This document shows, piece by piece, positions 25,436 to 33,612 of a stretch of DNA of 64,000 bases; the first letter of the stretch is position 1, and the number at the start of each line of letters is the position of its first letter. Under the pieces are notes generated by a model. That model saw only the letters and a program-made list of their open reading frames with translations, was not told the DNA's origin and did not search any database. A program made the position numbers and the translations under genes. The DNA comes from Bacteriovoracaceae bacterium (lineage in GTDB: Bacteria; Bdellovibrionota; Bacteriovoracia; Bacteriovoracales; Bacteriovoracaceae): assembly GCA_025210745.1 (NCBI GenBank), contig JAOARC010000037.1, positions 1-64,000 on the forward strand. The letters run 5' to 3'.

Positions 25436-26377
25436 TTACCTTAAGTTTACGAAATAGTTATTTCCATTTCCTCTATACTCATTGATCTTATTTCTTAATG
25501 TTCTAATTGAAACACCTAAGATCTTTGCAGCTTGAGTTCTGTTTTCAGAAGTATGAATTAAAGCTTTTTTGATTAATAGTCTCTCTGCTTCTTTTAAAGA
25601 CATTAATTTTAACCCATCATCATCTGCTTCATTTGATGTCACCTCAGCTTTCTTTTCTCCAAGCTCAATTGCGTTAACATCAATAGAGTTACCTTCAAGA
25701 TTAGCAACAGTATTTTCCATAACAGCTTTTAATTCATTTACGTTATGTGCCCAATAAAAAGAAGAAATTTTCATTTTTGCTTCTTCAGTAAAAACAGGAA
25801 TTTCTTTTCCATTTTCACTCGCCCATGTATTAACAAAATGAGTTGCTAAAGTTTCAATATCAGCTCCTCTTTCCCTTAATGGAGTAAGATTTACTTGTGA
25901 TCCTGAAAAATATGTATATAAAGCTCTATAAAACCTTCCAGCTCCAACATACTTTGATAAGTTTTTACTTGTAGTAGCTACCACTCTTACATCTAGGTCA
26001 TAGTCAGCTAACTCTTGTAATATATTAAATAATCTTTTTTGAAATTTATCTTCTAAAGCATCAATGTTTTCTAGAACAACTGTACCTTGATTAGATCTTT
26101 CTAGAACACCTTTATTAAAACTTCCTGTTTCCTCATCTCTGTATCCTAAAACTTGATTTTCAACTTCTTGTGATCCACTTGCACAATTAACAACATTAAA
26201 CGCTCCTTCATTTCTTGCAGAATTTGCATGAATAAATGAAGCAAATGTTTTCTTTCCTGTTCCAGGCTCTCCAACAATTAGAACTGGTGCTTTTGTAACA
26301 GCAACGTTTTGTGCTAAATCCTTAGCTTTTAAGAATTTTGGGTGATTTCCTACTAGTGAAATGTTAGATGCAAACAT
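25436..26377 (-). CDS. Degenerate sigma-54-activator-like AAA+ protein with Fis-type HTH
   Basis: 313 residues: AAA+ domain (about 5-235) and a C-terminal Fis-type helix-turn-helix (about 278-302, TQAAKILGVSIRTLRNKI). No receiver domain. Walker A is intact (GEPGTGKK, 36-43). The region of the GAFTGA loop reads GYRDEETGSFNKG and lacks the motif. Walker B is VVLEN, so the usual Asp-Glu pair is Glu103-Asn104. The arginine-finger region reads GRFYRALYTYF, without the usual FR..L..R spacing. It resembles FlbD/FlrC-type flagellar regulators in size and place but cannot be a normal sigma-54 activator; DNA binding or repression is more likely. AGGAGG precedes the start. Confidence 0.85.
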   Translation of the reverse strand: MFASNISLVGNHPKFLKAKDLAQNVAVTKAPVLIVGEPGTGKKTFASFIHANSARNEGAFNVVNCASGSQEVENQVLGYRDEETGSFNKGVLERSNQGTVVLENIDALEDKFQKRLFNILQELADYDLDVRVVATTSKNLSKYVGAGRFYRALYTYFSGSQVNLTPLRERGADIETLATHFVNTWASENGKEIPVFTEEAKMKISSFYWAHNVNELKAVMENTVANLEGNSIDVNAIELGEKKAEVTSNEADDDGLKLMSLKEAERLLIKKALIHTSENRTQAAKILGVSIRTLRNKINEYRGNGNNYFVNLR

Positions 26378-26409
26378 TAGACCTCCTGTCTTTTCGTTTT
26401 TTGCTATTT

Positions 26410-29073
26410 TTATAATTTTCTATTTTTAAGTACGAGAGTCGTTAACTCTGATCTCGCAAGTCCCTTCAGATAACTAGGAGTATCCTTCTCCTTTAGTAAA
26501 TCTTCTAGAATAACTTTTCCTTCCTTTTCATTCTTTAAAAAAATAAAGTTCATTGCTTGAATATACTTTACCCTGTGTTTAAACGTAGAGCTCTTAAATT
26601 CCTTTAAAAAGTCTGCTGTTTTAAACTTTAAAATACTTCTAGATTTTGTAGAGTTTAATGATTCAATAATGAGATATTCAGCTCTTTCTATTAAATTATT
26701 AAACACTTCTTTTTTCTTTCTAATGTCAGCTAAAAGTGCATTAGCATGTTTTCTGAATTTTTTAGAATTTGAAATTTCATAAATAGATTCTAAATAATTT
26801 GATAACATCCTGTTGTTTTGTACTGGTGATAGCTGATTCGTTAAGCTCTGATCAATAAGAACACTTTCAAAGTGCCTTACAGCTTTATTGTATAAACCTT
26901 TTTGATACGAAACAAGACCTTTGTAATAATTATAGTTTATATTAGAATTTGACTTATTTTTCTCAATATAAGTGTCAAGTTGACTCCAAAGTTTTTGAGA
27001 TAAAAGTCTTCCTATTTTAAGTTCAATTAAATAATCTTTTAATTCTATCTTTTTATGCTGTGGTATCCATCGAGGAAAGTTTCTACTCAAATTATTTTTA
27101 GACAAAGAAAGCTTTGCCATTGAATCATTAAATGACTTCATAAGTCCAAGTCTTAAATATGAATCTGTCACAATATATCTTAAATAAGTACTTTTAGCGA
27201 CTTTTTCTTCATACTGATCTTTATAAACTTGCCACACCTTAATTGCTTTTGAATAATCTTCTTTTAGATAGGATTGCTGAATTAGGCCTAAAATAATTTC
27301 AGCTCCATCAGCTTCATAAACCTTTCTAATTTTTAAAGGCATTGTAATAAGTGGTAAAGTTGTCAGATATGAAAGTGCTTGATTATATTCTTTTTTTACA
27401 ATCATAGTTCTCATTCTTGTTAACCATAATATTCTATCTATATTTTTATCCTGAATTGTTTCTTCATCAGCAGCCTTATCTAAAAAAACTAAGCTCTCTA
27501 ACTCTTCTTGTGTCGGATCTATTGCTCGAGCAAGATAGAAACCAACAATTCTAACTTTTGCTTCATATCTTGCATGAGGTATTACTGACTTATTAATTGC
27601 ACTCTTATATAATTGAACAATTTTTTTTCTATCTTTTTTAAGAATATCATAACAAAGAGCCAATCTTACTCTGGCATAGGAAGCACCATTATCAAAAGAA
27701 TACTCTTTAATGTAAGAATCATACAAAGATAGAGCTTTTTCATAACTTCCATATCTAAAATAGCTTTCTGCGATATTAAATAAAAGCTCTTTTTGAATTT
27801 TTCCAATAAAGCTATTTTGTCTACTTTCAAACTCTTGAATATTTTTTTTCTCATCACCAAGGATTAAATTAAGATAACTTGTATACGCAAACCCTATTTG
27901 CTTAGGAAGTATTGTTAATACGGCTTTATTCGATAAAAACTCTTTTATTTTATCGATCTGTTTAAGCTGAGCAAGACTTGTTAAAATTACTTTAGCACTA
28001 TATACAGTCATTTCTTTATCAAATCTTTCTGACGATATAACATATAATTTTTTAGCAATCTGCAATGAATTAACATAATCATTTTTATCTAAAGACACTT
28101 GGAGTAAATACCTTGTTATCGATTGATTCAAACTATAGTTATCTGTTCTATCTGAAATAGAACTTAATAAGTTCAATGCTGCTTGATAAGCACCTGTTTT
28201 TTTTGAATCTTCTATTGAAATTTTAGGGTTAATTTTATTTTTAATTAAAGATACTGCCTTCATAAAATCATTAATATCTTTATTTATATCTACTCCATAT
28301 TTCTTTTCATAAAGAGAAATTGATCTTGTCATTAATCCCCACTTTGACTCTTTATAAAAATTAATACTAAGCTGCATATGTGCTTCTTTATCATTTTTTT
28401 TAAAATCTCTATCTTTTATTTTATATAAGAAATTTGGAGCTTTATTTGCAATATTAATATCTTGTTTTACAGATGGAATCTGTGGCTTATAGTCCCATAT
28501 AAAAGCACTACCATATCTAAAATCTCTATATCCATCATTTTTAGGTACTGTAGAAACATATACTTTTTTCTTAGCAATAGTTTTTGCTTTCTTTATAATC
28601 TTTTTAGGCTTAGTAGTTGCTACCTTTTTTTTAGCCTTAATAACCTTTTTCGGTTCTTTTTTTACAACAAGGTCTTCATTAACCCAAAAATCTATAATAT
28701 ATTTTTTATCTGAGTTTTTATAAAAAGAAAAAAGCTCTATTGATTGATCTTTTAATGTGACCGTTATAATAGCTGGAGAATAAGGCAATCCTTTAGAATT
28801 AAAATCTACTTTAGCTATATATTCATTATTATTTGCAAAACTAATCATATCTTTTTTCAAGTTATCAAATGTGACTTTACTTAAAGTTTTAATTGTAAAT
28901 ATATTTGCATTTTGTTTAATTTCTAATTGTTTTTTTGATGTAGCAACAAGCCATCTAAGATGTGTTTTATATTTTTCCTGTTCAATCACAGCGCCATGTG
29001 CCGTGGAAAAATATACTCCACAGAAGAATATAAATGTCAGAATTTTGAAAATTCTACTCATACTTCGAAACAT
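26410..29073 (-). CDS. Exported TPR-repeat protein heading the flagellar operon
   Basis: 887 residues. A signal peptide (about 5-27), an N-terminal beta-like domain, a lysine-rich linker (about 138-172, AKKKVATTKPKK and similar), then a long helical region of TPR-like repeats (for example LLFNIAESYFRYGSYEKAL and NYNYYKGLVSYQKGLYNKA). TPR solenoids bind other proteins; a periplasmic role in motor assembly is inferred only from position. The gap to the next gene is 32 bases, so it is likely the first gene of the flagellar message. The start may instead be ATG 29061. Confidence 0.8.
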   Translation of the reverse strand: MFRSMSRIFKILTFIFFCGVYFSTAHGAVIEQEKYKTHLRWLVATSKKQLEIKQNANIFTIKTLSKVTFDNLKKDMISFANNNEYIAKVDFNSKGLPYSPAIITVTLKDQSIELFSFYKNSDKKYIIDFWVNEDLVVKKEPKKVIKAKKKVATTKPKKIIKKAKTIAKKKVYVSTVPKNDGYRDFRYGSAFIWDYKPQIPSVKQDINIANKAPNFLYKIKDRDFKKNDKEAHMQLSINFYKESKWGLMTRSISLYEKKYGVDINKDINDFMKAVSLIKNKINPKISIEDSKKTGAYQAALNLLSSISDRTDNYSLNQSITRYLLQVSLDKNDYVNSLQIAKKLYVISSERFDKEMTVYSAKVILTSLAQLKQIDKIKEFLSNKAVLTILPKQIGFAYTSYLNLILGDEKKNIQEFESRQNSFIGKIQKELLFNIAESYFRYGSYEKALSLYDSYIKEYSFDNGASYARVRLALCYDILKKDRKKIVQLYKSAINKSVIPHARYEAKVRIVGFYLARAIDPTQEELESLVFLDKAADEETIQDKNIDRILWLTRMRTMIVKKEYNQALSYLTTLPLITMPLKIRKVYEADGAEIILGLIQQSYLKEDYSKAIKVWQVYKDQYEEKVAKSTYLRYIVTDSYLRLGLMKSFNDSMAKLSLSKNNLSRNFPRWIPQHKKIELKDYLIELKIGRLLSQKLWSQLDTYIEKNKSNSNINYNYYKGLVSYQKGLYNKAVRHFESVLIDQSLTNQLSPVQNNRMLSNYLESIYEISNSKKFRKHANALLADIRKKKEVFNNLIERAEYLIIESLNSTKSRSILKFKTADFLKEFKSSTFKHRVKYIQAMNFIFLKNEKEGKVILEDLLKEKDTPSYLKGLARSELTTLVLKNRKL

Positions 29074-29241
29074 CCTGTCTCATTATCTTTTACAAGCTTT
29101 TCAATCCTAGTAAAGCTTTTCTTAATAATATTTTACACTAAATTGAAAAAGAAAAAAGGAAAATTTTACTCTTGCGGAACTTTTTTCTATGTCAAAAAGA
29201 TGTCACTGTTAATTTCAGTAACTTAAACAGTATAACCAATT

Positions 29242-30120
29242 TTATCGGTTTCCTATTGACACTACTTCATCGGAATTAAAGTCTAGATAGCGACTACTTT
29301 GCTCAAGAAATAAACAAGGCCTATTATTATAATAATTAAGTCTCATACCCAAGGTAGAGCTACTCCAAATGTAATAATCATTACTTGTTCCCACTTTTGA
29401 TTTTACTTCTATTTTTGTATCCTTATATGAATATAAAAATGGTAAATACATCTTTTCTAAAAATTTATTTGGATTAATTGGTTTAAAGCGATACTTATAA
29501 ATTGTATTATCATGTCTAGGAATAGAAGTTTTTAAATCATCAACTTCCCTAATAAACATATCTTTATAAAAGTCTAATGATTCAATAAAGTCTCCGTGAG
29601 ACTCAATAATATAAAATATAGTTTCTTTAGCGTATGAATTTAAATCGTAAATAAACTTAAAGAATACTTCATTCCAAGGAAGGTAGATAAAATAATTTTC
29701 ACAATATGGAACTTTAAACTTTAATATGTCCTCTACTAAGATATCCTTATCAAAGATTTGCTTTGCTTGTTTTGCTCTACCTTGTTGATATTCAATCCCA
29801 ATATAATTGATATCATAATCAAAACTATTAGCTAAAAAAGCTCCTCTACAATAACCAGCACCTAGATCAATAATGCTTTGTCCTTGTCCAATGTCTTGAA
29901 AAACTTGGTGATAATCAAGATAGGAAGTTAGTAAGGCTTGCTTTTCAATATCCTTATAAGCTTGTTCACTTATATCAGTAATAGCAGACTCTTCAATATA
30001 TGAAATACCAAAGGTTTTATCTAATTCGTTATCAAAAGATTTTACGGCATTAAAAAGGCCAAAATTTTCACTTTGGCCTATAAGGTTTTTTATTTGTGGA
30101 TACTTGTCTTCTAAATTCAA
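29242..30120 (-). CDS. SAM-dependent methyltransferase-like protein
   Basis: 292 residues. A class I methyltransferase motif I is visible (SIIDLGAGYCRGAFLA, about 91-106), followed by an acidic end of strand 2 (YIGIEYQQGRA) and a later YFIYLPWNEVFF where motif IV would be. Substrate unknown. The start is a TTG that overlaps the TGA stop of the NtrC-family gene (TTGA), so it is translationally coupled to that regulator. The pairing suggests the methyltransferase-like protein acts in the same process, perhaps motility or chemotaxis, which is inference. Confidence 0.6.
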   Translation of the reverse strand: MNLEDKYPQIKNLIGQSENFGLFNAVKSFDNELDKTFGISYIEESAITDISEQAYKDIEKQALLTSYLDYHQVFQDIGQGQSIIDLGAGYCRGAFLANSFDYDINYIGIEYQQGRAKQAKQIFDKDILVEDILKFKVPYCENYFIYLPWNEVFFKFIYDLNSYAKETIFYIIESHGDFIESLDFYKDMFIREVDDLKTSIPRHDNTIYKYRFKPINPNKFLEKMYLPFLYSYKDTKIEVKSKVGTSNDYYIWSSSTLGMRLNYYNNRPCLFLEQSSRYLDFNSDEVVSIGNR

Positions 30121-31655
30121 AATTGAATTGATCTTTTCTTTAATTTTTCAATTAAAGTCGTTCTATTTAAGCTTAGAAGTTTAGAGGCTTGATTTTTATT
30201 TCCACCTGTTAAGCTTAAAGCTTGAATAATTAAAGACTCTTCAATGTCAGACAGAACCTTTTTAAGGTCTACACCTTCTTTAGGTAACTCAAAAATTTCC
30301 GTATAATGATTTGTTGCAAGTGGGTTTGATCTAAAAATCTTAGCTGGAAGATCTTCTGGTACGATCTCATTACCACCTCTTAAGATAACTAGTCTTTCAA
30401 TGATATTTTCTAATTCTCTTACGTTACCTGGCCAATCATAGCCAATTAAAAGCTCTAATGCTTTGTCTGAAAAGGTAATAGAGTTACTTTTATCTGCAGA
30501 GATAAATCTCTTTAAAAAATATGAAACTAAAAGAGGAATATCTTCTTTTCTATCTTTTAGAGCAGGAATAGTTATAGGAATAACATTTAATCTATAAAAT
30601 AAATCTTCTCTAAACCTTCCTTGATCAACCATATTCTCTAAATCTTTATGAGTGGCTGCAATAACTCTTGAGTCTACCTTAATTGGGCTACTTGCTCCAA
30701 TTGGCTCAATAGTTCTATTTTGAAGAGCTCTTAATATTTTAACTTGCAGTACAAGTGGCATATCACCAATCTCATCTAAGAAGATAGAACCTTTATCAGC
30801 AAGCTCAAACCTTCCTTTTCTATCAGAAATAGCTCCTGTAAAAGATCCTTTTACATGTCCAAAAAGTTCACTTTCTAATAACTCACCAGGAATGGCACCA
30901 CAGTTAACAGATATTCTTGATTCTTCTTTTCTTGAAGATAATTCATGAATAGCAGTAGCAACTAATTCTTTTCCCGTTCCAGATGGACCAGTGATTAAAA
31001 CCGTTGAATCTGTAAGAGCAACTTTTTCAATTCTCTCAAAAACATCCTTCATGGCTTTACTTCTACCAATCATTCCATAAAAAATATCATCTTTAGTTGG
31101 ATCTTCAATTTGAATATTTTTAATAACTCTTTTTTGTAATCTAGAAACAGGAGTATCATTTTGAATATTAGAAGAAAGCTTTATTCCAAACTTTTTCTCA
31201 ATAGACTCCATAGCAACCTTATGCAGGTTCTCTAATTCAAATGGTTTTGTTAGATAGTGATAAACACCCTTTTTTGTTGCGCTAATAGCATTTTCAATAG
31301 ATGCAAAACCAGTCATAGCTATTGATACAAAATCAAAGCCTTTTTCTTTTAAGTTATCAATTAAAAGAAGACCATCTGTTCCTTGTTCTAAAGATATATC
31401 TGTAATTAAACAAAACTTTTGATCTCTATTTGGCCAGTTAAGTAGATCTGATAAACAATCCATTGCTGATGTAAATAGGCTCACATCGCAATTAAGAGTT
31501 TTATTGAAATATTTTTTAATACTTAGACCTAAGATTTTATCATCTTCAACAATTATAATTTTAGGATTTAATCCAAAGTTTTCTAATGAATCGTACCCAG
31601 AAGATGTCTGGTTTTCACCTTCCATACTTCTTTGCAGAAAATTTAAATCGTCCAT
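30117..31655 (-). CDS. NtrC-family sigma-54 response regulator
   Basis: 512 residues. N-terminal extension (1-30), receiver domain (about 31-150; acidic Asp38-Asp39, phospho-acceptor Asp86, Thr115, Lys137), AAA+ domain (Walker A GPSGTGKE 223-230, loop GSFTGA 270-275 in place of GAFTGA, Walker B IFLDEIGD 291-298, arginine-finger motif FREDLFYRL), and a Fis-type HTH at the C-terminus (NQASKLLSLNRTTLIEKL). It activates sigma-54 promoters when phosphorylated. Next to the flagellar operon it is a plausible FlgR/FlrC-type motility regulator. No histidine kinase gene is adjacent. A good promoter lies upstream. Confidence 0.93.
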   Translation of the reverse strand: MDDLNFLQRSMEGENQTSSGYDSLENFGLNPKIIIVEDDKILGLSIKKYFNKTLNCDVSLFTSAMDCLSDLLNWPNRDQKFCLITDISLEQGTDGLLLIDNLKEKGFDFVSIAMTGFASIENAISATKKGVYHYLTKPFELENLHKVAMESIEKKFGIKLSSNIQNDTPVSRLQKRVIKNIQIEDPTKDDIFYGMIGRSKAMKDVFERIEKVALTDSTVLITGPSGTGKELVATAIHELSSRKEESRISVNCGAIPGELLESELFGHVKGSFTGAISDRKGRFELADKGSIFLDEIGDMPLVLQVKILRALQNRTIEPIGASSPIKVDSRVIAATHKDLENMVDQGRFREDLFYRLNVIPITIPALKDRKEDIPLLVSYFLKRFISADKSNSITFSDKALELLIGYDWPGNVRELENIIERLVILRGGNEIVPEDLPAKIFRSNPLATNHYTEIFELPKEGVDLKKVLSDIEESLIIQALSLTGGNKNQASKLLSLNRTTLIEKLKKRSIQF

Positions 31656-31688
31656 GTGTATTGCCTCTCCTACTATCTCTCATCTAAA

Positions 31689-31717
31689 ATGCTATCGAAT
31701 CTGAGTATAGGTGTCAA
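31689..31717 (-). promoter_or_regulatory. Putative sigma-70 promoter of the NtrC-family gene
   Basis: Minus strand: perfect TTGACA (31717-31712), spacer of 17, then TAGCAT (31694-31689). The start codon is 34 bases further on, preceded by AGGAGAGG. This is the best sigma-70-like match noticed in the window. Confidence 0.65.
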
Positions 31718-31771
31718 TTTTTAAACATGAGGAAAATTGTACGACATGGCTATAATTTCAACGATTTAAGT

Positions 31772-32008
31772 CTAGTCTGAAATAAATCTAACGAATTTTT
31801 TAGCCTGTTTCACTGATTTTTCTGGACCACCTGCAATAAAATAAGCTCCCAAACAAATAACGCATAATGTACTAACAACAGAACTAATCACAAGTTGTTT
31901 TTGCTTCTTACGAATCCAAAAAATATAGGCAAGCTCAAGAGCTATTAAGCATCCAGGTGTTGCCCAAAATGGGGTGTACCTCACCATAAAATACAATTCA
32001 TCAGTCAT
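31772..32008 (-). CDS. Small membrane protein
   Basis: 78 residues from ATG 32008 (MTDELYFMVRYTPFWATPG). A longer frame exists upstream but would start inside the metK terminator, so the shorter start is chosen. Two hydrophobic segments (about residues 15-31 and 39-59) flank a basic loop (IRKKQKQ). No family recognised. There is no Shine-Dalgarno; the promoter at 32018-32045 would place transcription start within a few bases of the ATG, so the message may be leaderless. Confidence 0.55.
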   Translation of the reverse strand: MTDELYFMVRYTPFWATPGCLIALELAYIFWIRKKQKQLVISSVVSTLCVICLGAYFIAGGPEKSVKQAKKFVRFISD

Positions 32009-32017
32009 AATACTTAT

Positions 32018-32045
32018 ATTGTACCAAAAAAAAGACCAGTCACAA
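32018..32045 (-). promoter_or_regulatory. Putative promoter overlapping the metK terminator
   Basis: Minus strand TTGTGA (32045-32040), 16-base spacer, TACAAT (32023-32018). The -35 lies in the loop and arm of the metK terminator hairpin and the spacer is its T run. Transcription would begin near 32011, two to four bases before the ATG at 32008. Confidence 0.4.
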
Positions 32046-32052
32046 GGACTGG
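32026..32052 (-). terminator. Rho-independent terminator of metK
   Basis: Minus strand CCAGTC (32052-32047), loop CTTGT, GACTGG (32041-32036), then TC and eight T (to 32026). It lies 34 bases after the metK stop. Confidence 0.85.
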
Positions 32053-32085
32053 CCATATCTAAAAGAGTAATTATTATTGAAAGTC

Positions 32086-33252
32086 TTAGAACATCGACTT
32101 AAGCTCATCTAAATGAGTTAAGTTCTCCCAAGTAAATCCACCATTTTGTGTACTTCTTCCAAAGTGTCCATAAGCAGCAGTGTCTGCATAAATTGGCCTT
32201 AAAAGATCTAGTCTTTCTACAATTGCTTTTGGTCTCATATCAAAGATTTTATTAACTGCATCTGTAATTGCTTTTTCATCTACTTTATTCGTTCCAAAAG
32301 TATCAACTAAAAATGATACTGGGTTTGAAATACCAATCGCGTAAGCAACTTGTACTAATGCTCTATCTGCAAGTCCTGCTGCAACTACATGCTTAGCAAC
32401 TTGCCTAGCAGCATAGGCAGCTGATCTATCAACTTTGGATGGGTCTTTTCCAGAAAATGCGCCACCACCATGAGCTCCATGTCCACCATATGTATCAACA
32501 ATAATTTTTCGACCCGTTAATCCAACATCTCCCATTGGCCCACCGATAACAAACTTACCTGTTGGGTTAATGAAAATTTTAGTTTTATCATCTACTAAGG
32601 ATGGATCAACAATTTTATTGATTACTTCTTCTCTAATTCCTTCATGTAATGAAGCTTGAGTAATACTTTCTGCGTGCTGAGTAGAAACGACAATAGCGTC
32701 TAATCTTTTAATTACACCATCAACATATTGCGCAGAAACTTGTGTCTTTCCATCAGCTCTAAGTCCAGGAACGATATTTTCGTGTCTAACAAAAGCAAGT
32801 CTTTGAGCTAACCTATGAGATACATCTATTGTTAAAGGCATTAAGCTATCTGTTTCATTAATAGCATAACCAAACATTAAACCTTGGTCTCCAGCACCTT
32901 GGTCAAGATCCGTTCCTTCGCCTTCATTTACACCTGCTGCAATATCTACAGATTGTTTATCTAAGGCTACATTTACACCACAAGTGTTTGCATCAAAGCC
33001 TTTATCTGAATGATCATAACCAATCTTTCTTACAGTTTGCCTAGCAACTTCATGATAATCGATATTTGCATTAGTTGTAATTTCACCAGCAACTTGAATC
33101 ATCCCCGTTGTGATCATCGTTTCACATGCAACTCTTGATTTTGGATCTTCTTTTAAGATTGCATCTAAAATATTGTCACTTATCTGATCTGCGATCTTAT
33201 CTGGGTGACCTTCTGTAACTGATTCCGATGTAAAAATGTAGTCCTTTAACAT
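32086..33252 (-). CDS. metK: S-adenosylmethionine synthetase
   Basis: 388 residues, full length. Signatures: [19 protein letters not shown] near the N-terminus, the [12 protein letters not shown] hexapeptide region (about 125-136), and the [20 protein letters not shown]-loop-like segment (about 261-279). It makes S-adenosylmethionine from methionine and ATP in the cytoplasm. The 141-base upstream gap was inspected for a SAM riboswitch; none is recognisable. AGGAG precedes the start. Confidence 0.97.
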   Translation of the reverse strand: MLKDYIFTSESVTEGHPDKIADQISDNILDAILKEDPKSRVACETMITTGMIQVAGEITTNANIDYHEVARQTVRKIGYDHSDKGFDANTCGVNVALDKQSVDIAAGVNEGEGTDLDQGAGDQGLMFGYAINETDSLMPLTIDVSHRLAQRLAFVRHENIVPGLRADGKTQVSAQYVDGVIKRLDAIVVSTQHAESITQASLHEGIREEVINKIVDPSLVDDKTKIFINPTGKFVIGGPMGDVGLTGRKIIVDTYGGHGAHGGGAFSGKDPSKVDRSAAYAARQVAKHVVAAGLADRALVQVAYAIGISNPVSFLVDTFGTNKVDEKAITDAVNKIFDMRPKAIVERLDLLRPIYADTAAYGHFGRSTQNGGFTWENLTHLDELKSMF

Positions 33253-33393
33253 GACTCGTCGCTCCTATACCTAAACAAATAATACACTAATTTAAACTGA
33301 GTGGTTTATACCTTAGAATTATGCACTTAGGCAACGAAATTTGTTATATGAATTGATAGACCTGAAATTATTTTATTGTTTTAAATCAAATGG

Positions 33394-33612
33394 CTAATAG
33401 CATTTCTTACAAGCATCTAGATTAAACTTTGAACATTTGTCACAACCAAACTTAACAAAGGTATCCCCCTCAAATTGATAACGGCCACTTCCCCATAATT
33501 TAATTTTCTTTTTTAGACTGTATATCCTAACTGTTCCCCAAATAGCACTACCAGAACTAAATGGAAAGATGGCAAACTCAATGTTTAAACTCTTAAAGAG
33601 CTTCTTGCGCAT
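33394..33612 (-). CDS. Small Cys-rich protein
   Basis: 72 residues overlapping the end of the exported-protein gene by 20 bases. The C-terminus has four Cys in CDKCSKFNLDACKKCY, a possible zinc knuckle or pair of disulfides. No signal peptide is evident and the ribosome-binding site is poor, so translation would depend on coupling. It could be a true small product or a remnant. It is the last frame of the secreted-protein cluster. Confidence 0.4.
   Translation of the reverse strand: MRKKLFKSLNIEFAIFPFSSGSAIWGTVRIYSLKKKIKLWGSGRYQFEGDTFVKFGCDKCSKFNLDACKKCY

Noticed and set aside
28871..29226. Two plus-strand frames antisense to the TPR gene start
   Set aside because: Low-complexity Phe/Ser composition and overlap with the signal-peptide coding region; no sign of selection.
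31995..32056. Longer start for the small membrane gene (MASPCDWSFF...)
   Set aside because: These codons lie within the metK terminator hairpin and T run.
33253..33393. SAM riboswitch upstream of metK
   Set aside because: No recognisable SAM-I, SAM-II or SAM/SAH core and no terminator hairpin in the gap.
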